A DNA stretch of 64,000 bases, from contig NZ_CP030261.1 of the NCBI RefSeq assembly GCF_003312915.1, forward strand, positions 4,216,001 to 4,280,000, in the 5' to 3' direction. Positions 1-8,777 of this stretch are shown here, piece by piece. Both the position numbers and the translations under genes were made by a program. Each line of letters opens with the position of its first letter. Position 1 is the stretch's first letter. The notes under the pieces are model-generated. The model made no database searches, was not told the origin of the DNA, and saw nothing but the letters and a program-made list of their open reading frames with translations. Origin of the DNA: Flavobacterium fluviale (lineage in GTDB: Bacteria > Bacteroidota > Bacteroidia > Flavobacteriales > Flavobacteriaceae).

Positions 1-423
1 AAGTGAACCGCTGTCTAATGTGCTGTCTGAAATCATAGAGGCTTCATCGACGATAAAAATGGTGTTTTTATGTTTGTTTACCTGCTTGGTAAAAGCCACT
101 CCTCCACCCGATGATTTTTTAGGAAAATATATTTTTTTATGAATCGTAAACGCTGGTGTATTTGAATAATTTGCAATTACTTTTGCGGCGCGTCCAGTTG
201 GTGCCAGCAAAACAAACTTTTTATTAATATCTCCTAAATTATTGACAATAGTAGAGATTACCGTAGTCTTTCCCGTTCCAGCATATCCTTTCAAAACGAA
301 AATGGTGTCGTTTTGAGGTTCCGTCAAAAAAATTGCAATTTTCTGAAAAAAAATATCCTGTTTGTGAGTTGGAGCAAAAGGAAATCGTTTTTGTAAAATA
401 CCGTAAAACAGTGCAGAATTCAT
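1..423 (-). CDS. RecD-like/PIF1-type ATP-dependent DNA helicase, N-terminal part (cut by the window edge)
   Basis: The reverse strand opens with an ATG at 423 and stays open to the left edge, giving about 141 residues. I read a Walker A motif (GYAGTGKT, about residues 46-53) and a Walker B motif (IFIVDEASM, about residues 124-132), with an APTGRAAK stretch between them. This layout is that of superfamily 1 helicases of the RecD/AAA_30 type, which unwind DNA with ATP. Only the first part of the ATPase domain is inside the window, so the exact subfamily cannot be fixed. It is divergent from the DUF3822 gene, with a repeat-rich spacer between them. Confidence 0.8.
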   Translation of the reverse strand, partial: MNSALFYGILQKRFPFAPTHKQDIFFQKIAIFLTEPQNDTIFVLKGYAGTGKTTVISTIVNNLGDINKKFVLLAPTGRAAKVIANYSNTPAFTIHKKIYFPKKSSGGGVAFTKQVNKHKNTIFIVDEASMISDSTLDSGSL

Positions 424-469
424 AAAATAAAGTTGAAAGACAAAGATCGGTTTTTTAAATGGCAATGGC

Positions 470-528
470 AAAATTCAAATTTTAAATTCCAAAATCAAAT
501 TCCAAATTCCAAACTTTTAAATTCAAAA
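470..528. repeat. AAATTCCA-type short tandem repeat in the helicase/DUF3822 spacer
   Basis: The spacer carries degenerate copies of the word AAATTCCA and its variants AAATTCAAA and AAAATCAAA. The same word recurs at 14786-14820 (inside dnaX), 37864-37909 and 59745-59786. The rest of the 307-base gap (424-730) is AT-rich and holds only the promoter of the next gene. Confidence 0.6.
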
Positions 529-668
529 ATGCAGAATCCCTAAATAATCAGAAACAAACACTACAACTTATTCTATTTCAAATAAATAAACTTTTTCTTA
601 ACCTTAGATTAAAGGTTAATTCCATTTGTTTTTTGAAATTGCAGTTATAATTGTTCCTTTTTAATTTG

Positions 669-676
669 TAAGTTTG
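669..676 (+). promoter_or_regulatory. Bacteroidetes -7 box (TAAGTTTG) before the DUF3822 gene
   Basis: TAAGTTTG matches the TAnnTTTG -7 consensus of Bacteroidetes primary sigma factor promoters. No well-spaced -33 TTG is clear. Its position means that an upstream ATG at 674 cannot be in the transcript, which favours the ATG at 731. Confidence 0.5.
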
Positions 677-730
677 TGGTCGCTTAAATTCTTTCTTGAT
701 TTAAAACAGGTAACGAATTGTAAATCAACT

Positions 731-1552
731 ATGTCATTACAAAACACTAACATTACTTCAAAAAATTACAAAAAACTTTCTATTCAGGTTTCTCTGACTG
801 GATTTTCATATTGCTGTTTTGATACTTTAAATAATGTCATTACATCGTTTAAAGAAATTCAATTTGATAATTCGAATAAATCAAGAAAAATTGAGGATTT
901 ATTTGCTGATGCATTTAAGAATAATCCTGAATTAAAAAACACGTACGATGAAGTAATGGTTATTCATACCAACAATCTTTCAACTTTTGTTCCGACTGCT
1001 TTGTTTGATGAAAATTATTTGGGAAGTTATCTTCAATACACTACAAAAGTATTTGAAACTGACTTTTTTACTTTTGATGAAATTTCTAATTATCAAATGA
1101 ATGCTGTTTATATTCCGTATGTGAATATCAATAACTTCCTGATTGATAATGTTGGATCTTTTGACTACAAACATGCGAATAGTATTTTGGTCGAAAAGAT
1201 TTTGGATAATTCCCGTAATAATGACGATAAGAAGATGATTGTGAATTTCAATCCGGAATATTTCGAAATCATTGTGGTTCAAAATCAGAAGCTTTTATTG
1301 TTTAATTCTTTTGAATACAATACTCCGGAAGATTTTATCTATTACATTCTATTTACTGCAGAACAATTGAGTCTGAATCCAGAAAGTTTTCCATTAGAAT
1401 TATTGGGAACCATATCAGACAATGATCCGTTCTATGCTATTGCATACAAATATATCCGTCATATTTCTTTTCTAGACGTTACAACACTGCAGGAAAAGAA
1501 CAATTTCACAACTGCTCAAAATCAAAAACATTATATCTTATTTCAATCATGA
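731..1552 (+). CDS. DUF3822 family protein
   Basis: This is a 273-residue protein without signal peptide or membrane segment. Length, the N-terminal pattern (KKLSIQVSLTGFSYCCFD) and its place directly before rsmD fit the DUF3822 family of Bacteroidetes, whose function I do not know; the fold is sometimes compared with ASKHA ATPases, but no clear nucleotide motif is visible here. I chose the ATG at 731 over one at 674, because the earlier one lies inside the -7 box. The stop codon overlaps the rsmD start (ATGA), so the two genes are translationally coupled. Confidence 0.75.
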   Translation: MSLQNTNITSKNYKKLSIQVSLTGFSYCCFDTLNNVITSFKEIQFDNSNKSRKIEDLFADAFKNNPELKNTYDEVMVIHTNNLSTFVPTALFDENYLGSYLQYTTKVFETDFFTFDEISNYQMNAVYIPYVNINNFLIDNVGSFDYKHANSILVEKILDNSRNNDDKKMIVNFNPEYFEIIVVQNQKLLLFNSFEYNTPEDFIYYILFTAEQLSLNPESFPLELLGTISDNDPFYAIAYKYIRHISFLDVTTLQEKNNFTTAQNQKHYILFQS

Positions 1553-2154
1553 GAATCATTTCAGGAAAATACAAAGGACGCAGAATTTTTCCGCCAAAAA
1601 ATCTACCTGTAAGACCAACTACTGATATGAGTAAAGAAGCATTGTTTAATGTTTTGAATAATCATTTTAGTTTTGACAGCTTAAAGGTTCTGGATTTATT
1701 TTCGGGAACAGGTAACATCAGTTATGAATTCGCTTCACGCGGAAGCGCGCCAATTACATCTGTTGACGGTGATTTCGGCTGTGTGAAATTCATCAAACAA
1801 ATTTCATCAGAATATGATTTTGATATTGCTGCGACTAAAAGTGATGTTTTTAAATTTCTGGAAAACTGCAAAACTACCTACGATATTATTTTTGCCGATC
1901 CGCCATACGGATTGGATCAGGCTACTTTCGAAAAAGTTGTTTTAACGGTTTTTGAAAAAGGTTTACTAGAAGATGATGGCATGATGATTATCGAGCATTC
2001 AAAGTATACTAAAATGGATCATTTGAGTAATTTTTCTTTTCAAAAAAGTTACGGCGGTTCGTTTTTTAGTTTCTTCGAACTAAATTCAACCGATGATGAT
2101 GAAGAATTACCACACGACAGCTCTAAAAAAGATACTGAAGAAGACGAAGGATAG
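1549..2154 (+). CDS. rsmD: 16S rRNA (guanine966-N2)-methyltransferase RsmD
   Basis: The 201-residue product shows the SAM-binding motif LDLFSGTGN (residues 48-56) and the amino-methyltransferase motif ADPPYGL (116-122). Its N-terminus MRIISGKYKGRR and the segment RPTTD are typical of RsmD, which methylates N2 of G966 in 16S rRNA during 30S assembly. The last 20 or so residues are an acidic, probably disordered tail (DDDEE and EEDEG) that lies beyond the catalytic domain. It overlaps the DUF3822 gene by four bases and is followed by a strong terminator, so the two genes form one unit. Confidence 0.92.
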   Translation: MRIISGKYKGRRIFPPKNLPVRPTTDMSKEALFNVLNNHFSFDSLKVLDLFSGTGNISYEFASRGSAPITSVDGDFGCVKFIKQISSEYDFDIAATKSDVFKFLENCKTTYDIIFADPPYGLDQATFEKVVLTVFEKGLLEDDGMMIIEHSKYTKMDHLSNFSFQKSYGGSFFSFFELNSTDDDEELPHDSSKKDTEEDEG

Positions 2155-2173
2155 TTTTCTTTTTAAGATATAG

Positions 2174-2208
2174 AAACCCCTTGTAATAATCTTTACAAGG
2201 GGTTTTTT
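2174..2208 (+). terminator. Rho-independent terminator after rsmD
   Basis: A perfect 13-bp stem (AAACCCCTTGTAA with TTACAAGGGGTTT) around a 6-base loop runs into a T run. Confidence 0.9.
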
Positions 2209-2309
2209 ATGCTTTTTTGAGACTTAAAAATTGTCTTAAACTATTACAGTTAAATCTTTTAAAGGCAATTCTATAAATCTGCGCTTCCTTTATTTGCAAA
2301 AATATCTTT

Positions 2310-2738
2310 ATGAAAAAGCTACTTTCACTATTTACATTTATTGTTTTATGTTCATGTTCAGAGGACTATTATGAAAACACTGATGGATATTATCAGCCTT
2401 CAAGCTACATTAATCCACCAGTTTGGATTCAAGGTACATGGAAAGATGATAAAGATCGAATAATCGAATTTACTGAAGATGAATTGTACTACGGTTATCC
2501 ATTGCTGCCATATAAATCTGTAAGCAGTGAAATACTTGATTATGAAAGATATTATCAGACAGAATATAATGAATACCGAGATGCAAATGTTCAAGAGGCA
2601 GAGTTAATAGATTACTACAGCATAAAGTATAATGCTGTAAATGCTCCAAGCAAGAAATTCAGATTTATTAAATTATCAGAAACAAAAATTGAATCTACGG
2701 ATTTGATGCCTGGAATTTATATTAGACAAAATTATTAA
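2310..2738 (+). CDS. small lipoprotein of unknown function
   Basis: The 142-residue product begins with a signal peptide ending in a lipobox (VLCSC, cysteine at about residue 16), so it should be lipid-anchored. The mature part is rich in Tyr, Glu and Asp, starts with a YY/SS-rich linker, and contains the segment GTWKDDKDRIIEFTEDEL, which resembles lipocalin-like or DUF4488-type short beta proteins but is too weak to assign. I do not recognise a family. A TTTATTTG-like element lies just before the start, and no partner gene is adjacent on the same strand. Confidence 0.65.
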   Translation: MKKLLSLFTFIVLCSCSEDYYENTDGYYQPSSYINPPVWIQGTWKDDKDRIIEFTEDELYYGYPLLPYKSVSSEILDYERYYQTEYNEYRDANVQEAELIDYYSIKYNAVNAPSKKFRFIKLSETKIESTDLMPGIYIRQNY

Positions 2739-2745
2739 AGTAAAT

Positions 2746-2775
2746 CCCATGAAAATATGGGGCTGTATTTTTATG
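2746..2775. terminator. weak hairpin between convergent genes
   Basis: CCCAT and ATGGG pair around a 6-base loop, followed by T-rich sequence. It sits between the lipoprotein gene and a convergent exported-protein gene and could end either transcript. Confidence 0.4.
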
Positions 2776-2785
2776 ATTTTGTTTT

Positions 2786-3481
2786 TTATTCCTTTCGCTT
2801 CTTAACTCCAAAATTAAAAGAAACTCCAAATCCAAAATTGTTTACACTGCTATAATGCATATTATCTTGAGGCATTTTTTTAAACGCTTTATTAAAATTT
2901 AATCGACTAAAACTTCCAGTTAAAGCTATCGAATTAGTATTATTTTCAGAAAGAAAAAATTCGTACCCCATTTCTACTCCGAAGTAACACTGCCAGGCAG
3001 GACGACTTCGACTTTGTTGAAAAGAATTGGAAGGATAATGGTAATCTGTACTGGTGAAATCTTCTGTTGCCACAATTCGTGCTACATTTAATTTAGGCAT
3101 TATAAAATAGTTAACCACACTTCTTCCATCAGATAAATCTCCTAAAAATAAATTGTAAATCTTACAGCCTAAAGCAGTATTTACTGCAAATCCTTTTGTT
3201 GACATCGTTTGTAAAACATAATTATCAAAATCATAATGTTGCTGCGTTTTACCCTCTGAAATTATGTAACTAGCGGAAAGTTGAAGTGCTACTAAAGGAT
3301 CTTCGTCATCAAAATCTCCGTAGTCAATTCCTGCCTGTATTTCTCGCATTATCCCAGACATTTTACTTTTGGGATAGTGGAAATAATTTCCAAAAACTCT
3401 CATTTCTTGAGCATTAGCATTATAAAAGGATAACACTATCAAGATAAAATAAACAGCAATTCTTAATTTATTAAATTTCAT
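2786..3481 (-). CDS. exported protein, possible outer-membrane beta-barrel, unknown function
   Basis: The 231-residue product has a cleavable signal peptide (hydrophobic core IAVYFILIVLSF, cleavage after ANAQ at about residue 25). The rest alternates aromatic and polar residues and ends with GFGVSFNFGVKK, a pattern common at the end of outer-membrane beta-barrels of Bacteroidetes. No family is recognised. It lies 69 bases downstream of the TonB-dependent receptor gene on the same strand and may be co-transcribed with it, but the spacer is long enough for a separate promoter. Confidence 0.6.
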   Translation of the reverse strand: MKFNKLRIAVYFILIVLSFYNANAQEMRVFGNYFHYPKSKMSGIMREIQAGIDYGDFDDEDPLVALQLSASYIISEGKTQQHYDFDNYVLQTMSTKGFAVNTALGCKIYNLFLGDLSDGRSVVNYFIMPKLNVARIVATEDFTSTDYHYPSNSFQQSRSRPAWQCYFGVEMGYEFFLSENNTNSIALTGSFSRLNFNKAFKKMPQDNMHYSSVNNFGFGVSFNFGVKKRKE

Positions 3482-3550
3482 TATTTGTGTATTTAATTTT
3501 TACATCAAATACACAAACATCATTCCAAAAGAAAGAATTAACTTACAAAT

Positions 3551-5665
3551 CTAACGAATCCTGCTCTCATTTTCATTCACACTTTTTTCTTTAAATTCAC
3601 TTTCTTTTATTTTTCCAAAAGAATAACGAAGTGTAATAGAAACTTCATTCGCATCAACCAGATATCTCGCTCTAGATCCTATGTCATTGATTGTAAATCT
3701 CTCTGTATAAATCGTATTTTTAAAAATATCATTATAGCTTAAAGTACAATTCCAGTTTTTACCGAAAGATTTTGCGAGAGACATATCAAAAATCAACTTT
3801 GCATTTCGTTCAAAAACACCTTCTTTTTGTTTCGTTGCTCCCCAAAAAGACAGAACGAATGTAAAATCTTTTGGGAGTTTGAAAGTATTGTTAGAGTAAT
3901 AATATAAATAAGGTTTGGACGAATTGAATAATGCTTTTTCATCTTCAATTTTGTTTTTAGTAAAAACTAAAGAGTTTGTGTTCGTCCAAAATTTATAAGT
4001 AAAAGGCAGTGTCAACTCAATATTAAATCCTGATTCCTTTTGGAAATTTTTCTCCGTAAAAGTCAGCACATTATTTTGATTATCAAAAACAAAATCTTGA
4101 TACACAGGATTTTTATTTTTGTATAAGGTCAGTTTTATAAACTTGTCATGATACTGAAAAACTGTTGAAATAACATCCATAAATGTCGGTCCTAAATTGA
4201 TATTGCTTCCATAAATAAAGTACGGATTTATGTAAGCTGCAATCATACTTAAAGAAGAATAGTTGGGTCTCGAAATGCTTTTCGAATAATCTACACTTAC
4301 ACTTTTTGTACTGTCTATTGAAAACGATAATTGTGCCTTAGGAAAAAGATTGGTATAGTTTTTATCAATTAAAAAAGCATCATCTGTGCTGTATTTCCCG
4401 CTGACATTGGTGTTTTCAACTCTAAGTCCAACCGAGAATGTTGCTTTTTTAATTTTTCCAGAAAGCTGGGAATATGCTGCTAAATTGGCTTCTTTAAAGT
4501 TATAGTCAAAAGTGGTGTTTTCATTTTGATCATAATCAAAGACATCATAATTAGATTTAGATTTTGCGGCAGAATAAAGTCCGCCGTATTCTAAATTCAT
4601 TTCGTTTTTAAACTTTTTTTCTAAATCAATTCTTCCCGAAAAAGCATCAACATTAAATTTTTGATCACGGTTTTGAGATAATTCTAATTCGGTTTCATTA
4701 TAATTATTTTCAACCAAACTCCACAAATGCTGATTGAAATTGGAATACTGAAAACCTGCCAAAAGCTTGGTATCAATTGCTTTTATTTTTTTTGAATAAT
4801 TGATAAATGAATTGATAAAATTCTTTTTACTCGAATTATCACTTAGAGTAAAAACATTATTTTGATCATTTTGATTTTGGTTGAAGGTAAAAGTATTAAT
4901 ATCAAAAGTATCGTTTCGAAGATTAGAATTTATATTGACCGAAACATAATCTTCTTCGTTTATTTTGTAAAACAAACCACCTCCAAAAATATACTGTTTG
5001 ACGTTTGAATTGGCCGTTACATCATAATTAGAAATAATATCGGCTTGCGGAATCTGGTAAGCAATACTGTGATTTTCCCAAGGATTACGGCAATTGTAAC
5101 TGAGATTGGCTTTCCATTCTAGTTTATCTTTTTTAAAACTAGAATTAAAACCCAAATAGTTATTGTAATGTTTCTTAAAAGATGCGGTTTCGGAAATTTC
5201 CGTTTTAAAGCTATCTTTTTTACTCAATTTTCTGGTAATCAAAATTACGGCACGTCCCTCAGCTTCATATTTTGAAGACGGATTTTGAATGATTTCAATC
5301 GTTTTGATATCAGCGACAGCCAAAGCATTCAACTCATTTATTCCCACTCTTTGATTGTCGATATAAATAAGCGGATTTCCCTTGCCTACAATCGAAATTC
5401 TTTCACGATTTGGATTTACCTGAACCAAAGGAAGTCTGGAAAGCAAATCAACAGGATTGGGAATTGCGCTGTAAATTGAGTTGGCAACATCCACTTTTAT
5501 GTTTCCGTTTGAATTGGTAAAAGTCTTTTTGTTTTGAGTAATCACAACTTCATTTAGTTTTTGCGAAAGAGAATCTTTAGGAATTTCATTTTGCGCGTTT
5601 GCTATAAAAGAAAGGCAAAAAAGCATGAACGCAACTAAAAGTTTTAACGGCAGGTAAATATTCAT
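3551..5665 (-). CDS. TonB-dependent outer-membrane receptor (outer membrane beta-barrel family)
   Basis: The 704-residue product has a signal peptide ending in FIANAQ, a short plug domain (LNEVVITQNKK, then VDLLSRLPLVQVNPNRERISIVGKG in pieces, and IYIDNQRV) and a long beta-barrel ending in VSITLRYSFGK. Such receptors take up a ligand across the outer membrane using TonB energy. There is no N-terminal carboxypeptidase-regulatory domain and no SusD partner, so it is not a sugar-locus SusC. The ligand is unknown. I chose the ATG at 5665, because the longer frame from 5719 adds 18 residues before the signal peptide. It is divergent from a two-component system, and three phased GTTAAT boxes lie 63-90 bases upstream, which suggests control by that system. 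Confidence 0.82.
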   Translation of the reverse strand: MNIYLPLKLLVAFMLFCLSFIANAQNEIPKDSLSQKLNEVVITQNKKTFTNSNGNIKVDVANSIYSAIPNPVDLLSRLPLVQVNPNRERISIVGKGNPLIYIDNQRVGINELNALAVADIKTIEIIQNPSSKYEAEGRAVILITRKLSKKDSFKTEISETASFKKHYNNYLGFNSSFKKDKLEWKANLSYNCRNPWENHSIAYQIPQADIISNYDVTANSNVKQYIFGGGLFYKINEEDYVSVNINSNLRNDTFDINTFTFNQNQNDQNNVFTLSDNSSKKNFINSFINYSKKIKAIDTKLLAGFQYSNFNQHLWSLVENNYNETELELSQNRDQKFNVDAFSGRIDLEKKFKNEMNLEYGGLYSAAKSKSNYDVFDYDQNENTTFDYNFKEANLAAYSQLSGKIKKATFSVGLRVENTNVSGKYSTDDAFLIDKNYTNLFPKAQLSFSIDSTKSVSVDYSKSISRPNYSSLSMIAAYINPYFIYGSNINLGPTFMDVISTVFQYHDKFIKLTLYKNKNPVYQDFVFDNQNNVLTFTEKNFQKESGFNIELTLPFTYKFWTNTNSLVFTKNKIEDEKALFNSSKPYLYYYSNNTFKLPKDFTFVLSFWGATKQKEGVFERNAKLIFDMSLAKSFGKNWNCTLSYNDIFKNTIYTERFTINDIGSRARYLVDANEVSITLRYSFGKIKESEFKEKSVNENESRIR

Positions 5666-5727
5666 TTTTGAAATAAAAGTTTTGGTTAATGACAATGCAA
5701 AAGTGCTTTGAAAAACCAATTCCGAAA

Positions 5728-5755
5728 GTTAATTGAAGGTTAATGCGGGGTTAAT
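5728..5755 (-). promoter_or_regulatory. three GTTAAT boxes at an 11-bp period (candidate operator for the OmpR-type regulator)
   Basis: GTTAAT occurs at 5728-5733, 5739-5744 and 5750-5755, exactly 11 bp apart. Tandem 11-bp direct repeats are how PhoB/OmpR-type regulators usually bind. A -7-like element on the minus strand (CACTTTTG, 5698-5705) would place the boxes where an activator acts on the receptor gene. A further GTTAAT is at 5685-5690. The functional claim is inference. Confidence 0.6.
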
Positions 5756-5831
5756 CTCCAGATTGTCTTATAAAAGCATTATTTTTGAATCGAGAAATGG
5801 CATATAGATTTTATAGGTTGGTATGCATAAG

Positions 5832-5913
5832 TTTCTCGCAGATCTTGCAGATAGAGCAGATTTAATATACTTGGAGATAACTTTATCTGCAAAATCTGTT
5901 AATCTGCGAGAAA
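5832..5913. repeat. CGCAGAT-type inverted repeat
   Basis: TTTCTCGCAGAT (5832-5843) pairs with ATCTGCGAGAAA (5902-5913). The inner sequence repeats GCAGAT-like words. A related, more degenerate copy lies at 16108-16212. It is in the leader of the two-component genes. Confidence 0.75.
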
Positions 5914-5957
5914 AAACCAAATAATTAAGTATAAATCAATTTGATCAGCGTGCTGTA

Positions 5958-7316
5958 ATGAAGCAAAGAATCAATTTATTAATCGCATTTTCTGTCGTGG
6001 CATTAATCGTTTTAATGACGGTACAATGCTATTTGGTAAAAACCGCTTATGAATATAAAGTGGCGCAGTTTCATACGCAGATTAAAAATGAAATTGCACA
6101 GATTAGTAATAATTACAGCGATATTGATTCGGCATTGGTTGCTAGAAAAGAAGCACTTTATAAAAATCTGTCTGAGAATTATCTTAAAGGAAAAAAATCC
6201 AAACTGGATATTAAAAACGGGATTTTAGAAAATAAATTCCAAAATGCGTTAACACAGAAAATTAAACGAAAATTTGAAAGGGATTTACCTAATTTCGAAA
6301 TTGATTTTGCGATTGTTCTCAATAAATTCATACTCTACAAAAACGCTGCAAAAGTCGATACCATTTTCTCTGAAAAACCTTTTATCCAAAATAAATTATA
6401 TGGTAATCTGACTTCGTTAAACCATGCTTTTTTGGTGAGAAGTTATGTTGGAACCACAAACGGAAACTTTGATAATCAAGAATATAAATTATTGACAGAA
6501 GATTCGATGTACGTCTCGGTTATCGATTGGGAAATGATTATTTTAAGACGAATGACATTTATTTTGGTTTTGTCTTTATTATCGATTCTCACGCTGATCA
6601 CACTTTTTGTAATTGCGCTAAAAGCATTAATTAAACAGAAAAAAGTCAGCGATGTTAAAACCGATTTTATCAATAATATCACACACGAACTCAAAACGCC
6701 GTTGGCAACTTTAGGCATTTCAACAAAAATTCTGGAACAGAAAAACATTCGTGACAACGATGAAAATTTCAATGCAATTGTCAATACGATTTCGCGTCAG
6801 AACAATCGCCTTCAAAGTTTGATTGATCAGGTTATGGCGAATTCTCTGGCAGAAAATGAATTGGAATTACAAAAAGAAAAAATCGAAACCGAAGATTTTT
6901 TGCTTTCTATTGTAAATGATTTTAAAATTACATTTCCAAAAATCACTCTAAAAACCGATTTTCAAACGCAGAAAACTATTTTAGTTTTAGATAAATTCCA
7001 CTTGACAACTGCTTTTTTGAATGTGTTGGAAAATGCCGTAAAATATGGTTCCAGCACGATTACTATTAAAACAAGAATAGTCGAAAATCAGTTTGCAGTC
7101 AGCATTGAAGATGATGGAATTGGAATTGCTAAAAACAAACAATCACTACTCTTTGACAAATTCTATCGTGTAGAACAAGGAAACCTTCATAATACAAAAG
7201 GTTTAGGATTAGGTTTGTATTATGTTTCTCAAATTATAAAAGCGCATCAGGGCTCTGTTAATATTGTGAGTGAATTAGGAAAAGGAACGCAGTTTACTAT
7301 TTTATTAAAAGTTTAA
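5958..7316 (+). CDS. sensor histidine kinase (HisKA/HATPase_c)
   Basis: The 452-residue membrane kinase has transmembrane segments at about 7-27 and 199-222, with a periplasmic region of about 170 residues between them that would sense the signal. The H-box is ITHELKTPLA with the phosphorylated histidine at 243. The ATP-binding parts are the N-box (ENAVKYG, 358-364), the G1 box (EDDGIGI, 384-390) and the G2 box (KGLGLGL, 414-420). No HAMP or PAS domain is evident. The response regulator gene follows after 10 bases, so they form one operon; the divergent TonB-dependent receptor is the likely target. Confidence 0.92.
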   Translation: MKQRINLLIAFSVVALIVLMTVQCYLVKTAYEYKVAQFHTQIKNEIAQISNNYSDIDSALVARKEALYKNLSENYLKGKKSKLDIKNGILENKFQNALTQKIKRKFERDLPNFEIDFAIVLNKFILYKNAAKVDTIFSEKPFIQNKLYGNLTSLNHAFLVRSYVGTTNGNFDNQEYKLLTEDSMYVSVIDWEMIILRRMTFILVLSLLSILTLITLFVIALKALIKQKKVSDVKTDFINNITHELKTPLATLGISTKILEQKNIRDNDENFNAIVNTISRQNNRLQSLIDQVMANSLAENELELQKEKIETEDFLLSIVNDFKITFPKITLKTDFQTQKTILVLDKFHLTTAFLNVLENAVKYGSSTITIKTRIVENQFAVSIEDDGIGIAKNKQSLLFDKFYRVEQGNLHNTKGLGLGLYYVSQIIKAHQGSVNIVSELGKGTQFTILLKV

Positions 7317-7326
7317 TTACCTTATT

Positions 7327-8016
7327 TTGAAAAAATTACTTTTAGCTGAAGACGATTTTGATTTTGCAGCAATTTTAAAACAATATTTAGAACTGCATCA
7401 ATTTGAAGTAGTCTGGGCAGAAAATGGAGAAATAGCTTTAGAGTATTTCAAAAACCAGACTTTTGATATTTGTGTTTTTGATGTGATGATGCCTAAATTG
7501 GACGGATTTTCATTGGCCGAAAAAATAATTACAATCAATCCTGAAATTCCATTTATATTCCTGACGGCAAGAAAGTTAAAAGAAGACAAAATAATTGGAT
7601 TAAAATTAGGTGCAGATGATTATATCGTAAAACCTTTTGAAGTCGATGAACTCGTTCTCCGCTTGCAGAATATCCTTAAAAGAATCGAACAAAAAAGAAG
7701 TTTGGAAGGAAATAATATTATTGAAATTGGCTCTTATATTTTTGACAATGAAAGATTAACACTCAACAATAAAAATCACGTACAGCAACTTACAGAGAAA
7801 GAAGCTTCTCTAATTGAATATTTGTATCTCAACCATAATCAGTTATTAAAGAGAGATCAAATTTTAATGTCTGTATGGAAAAAAGACGACTATTTCTCAG
7901 GCCGAAGCATGGATGTTTTTATCAGCAGACTTAGAAAATATTTCAATTCAGATCCAAAGATAAAAATAGAAAGTGTTCGTAATATTGGCTTAGAATTTAA
8001 AATAGAAAAACCTTGA
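7327..8016 (+). CDS. OmpR/PhoB-family response regulator
   Basis: The 229-residue product has a receiver domain with the acidic pair at residues 8-10, the phosphoacceptor Asp52 (CVFDVMMP), Thr80 and Lys102 (VKPFE), then a winged-helix DNA-binding domain (about 130-229). It starts with TTG at 7327; I see no in-frame ATG between the kinase stop and this codon, and the translation from TTG (MKKLLLAEDD) is the normal N-terminus of the family. It is the partner of the kinase just upstream. The GTTAAT boxes before the TonB receptor are candidate binding sites. Confidence 0.92.
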   Translation: MKKLLLAEDDFDFAAILKQYLELHQFEVVWAENGEIALEYFKNQTFDICVFDVMMPKLDGFSLAEKIITINPEIPFIFLTARKLKEDKIIGLKLGADDYIVKPFEVDELVLRLQNILKRIEQKRSLEGNNIIEIGSYIFDNERLTLNNKNHVQQLTEKEASLIEYLYLNHNQLLKRDQILMSVWKKDDYFSGRSMDVFISRLRKYFNSDPKIKIESVRNIGLEFKIEKP

Positions 8017-8030
8017 CGTCTCAAGGTTTT
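8007..8030. terminator. bidirectional terminator overlapping the regulator stop codon
   Basis: A perfect 10-bp stem (AAAACCTTGA with TCAAGGTTTT) with the loop CGTC overlaps the TGA stop at 8014-8016 and serves two convergent genes. Confidence 0.85.
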
Positions 8031-8048
8031 CTTTGTTTTATTTGAGAA

Positions 8049-8597
8049 CTATTTTCCAATAACCCATCCTAAAGTAAAGTTTCCAATAGGAGCAAATTCA
8101 GTATCAAATTTGTCAAAATTTACACCCGCTCCTAAATGTATCTCGATATTGAATCGTCCCTTATACGTACGCTGCAATCCCCAAAGCGGCGCTATTGTAA
8201 AAGAAGAAACGTATTCTCCATACTTTTCGTTTGTCGAAAAAGATTTAAAATTATAATAGGCAGACGCCGCTATAAAATTACCAGAATTATGGGCTGTTCT
8301 TTTTCCTTTTGAAGCCCTCTTCTCTAAATTGTAATAGTGACGAAACTGCTCATTAATCATAGGAAAAAAATAAAAATTTCCTTCATCATAATAACTATTG
8401 TAACGATAACCTAATCCCAGACTAGCTTCAGAATATAAAGTATTTTTGGCTGAAAAACCATGTTCGTAAACAAAACCTGGAAATACTAAATTAACTTTAA
8501 ATTGATTTTTTTCGACACTTATTGGAGTGTCATCCTGTGCATGGATTGCATTAAAAGAAATAATAAATAAGATTGCTAAGAGGTAATTTTTCTTCAT
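8049..8597 (-). CDS. exported protein, probable outer-membrane beta-barrel, unknown function
   Basis: The 182-residue product has a signal peptide ending in NAIHAQ (about residue 21). The remainder is a run of short amphipathic strands with Tyr and Gly (LGLGYRYNSYY, FNIEIHLGAGVNF, GNFTLGWVIGK), which fits a small porin-like or DUF3575-type barrel. I cannot assign a family. It stands alone on the minus strand, convergent with the two-component operon. Confidence 0.6.
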   Translation of the reverse strand: MKKNYLLAILFIISFNAIHAQDDTPISVEKNQFKVNLVFPGFVYEHGFSAKNTLYSEASLGLGYRYNSYYDEGNFYFFPMINEQFRHYYNLEKRASKGKRTAHNSGNFIAASAYYNFKSFSTNEKYGEYVSSFTIAPLWGLQRTYKGRFNIEIHLGAGVNFDKFDTEFAPIGNFTLGWVIGK

Positions 8598-8744
8598 TGT
8601 TTATCAATTGGTTAGTGGAGACAAAAATAGCAATTAAACTATGCAAAACTCGAAAGTTTTGTTTTATTTTCTTACAACTTTTCGGCTTATAATCATATAA
8701 TCTTTCATCAAGAATTGTATAACAAAAATTATCTATTTCGATTA

Positions 8745-8752
8745 TATATTTG
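8745..8752 (+). promoter_or_regulatory. -7 box (TATATTTG) before a small membrane protein gene
   Basis: TATATTTG fits the TAnnTTTG consensus and lies 25 bases before the ATG at 8778. No good -33 element is visible at the usual distance. Confidence 0.5.
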
Positions 8753-8777
8753 GTAAGAACTTTTAAATCTAACAATC

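Noticed and set aside
674..730. Earlier start of the DUF3822 gene
   Set aside because: The ATG at 674 overlaps the -7 box, and the added residues do not look like the family start.
5666..5719. Longer start of the TonB-dependent receptor
   Set aside because: It puts 18 extra residues before an otherwise normal signal peptide and covers the -7-like element.
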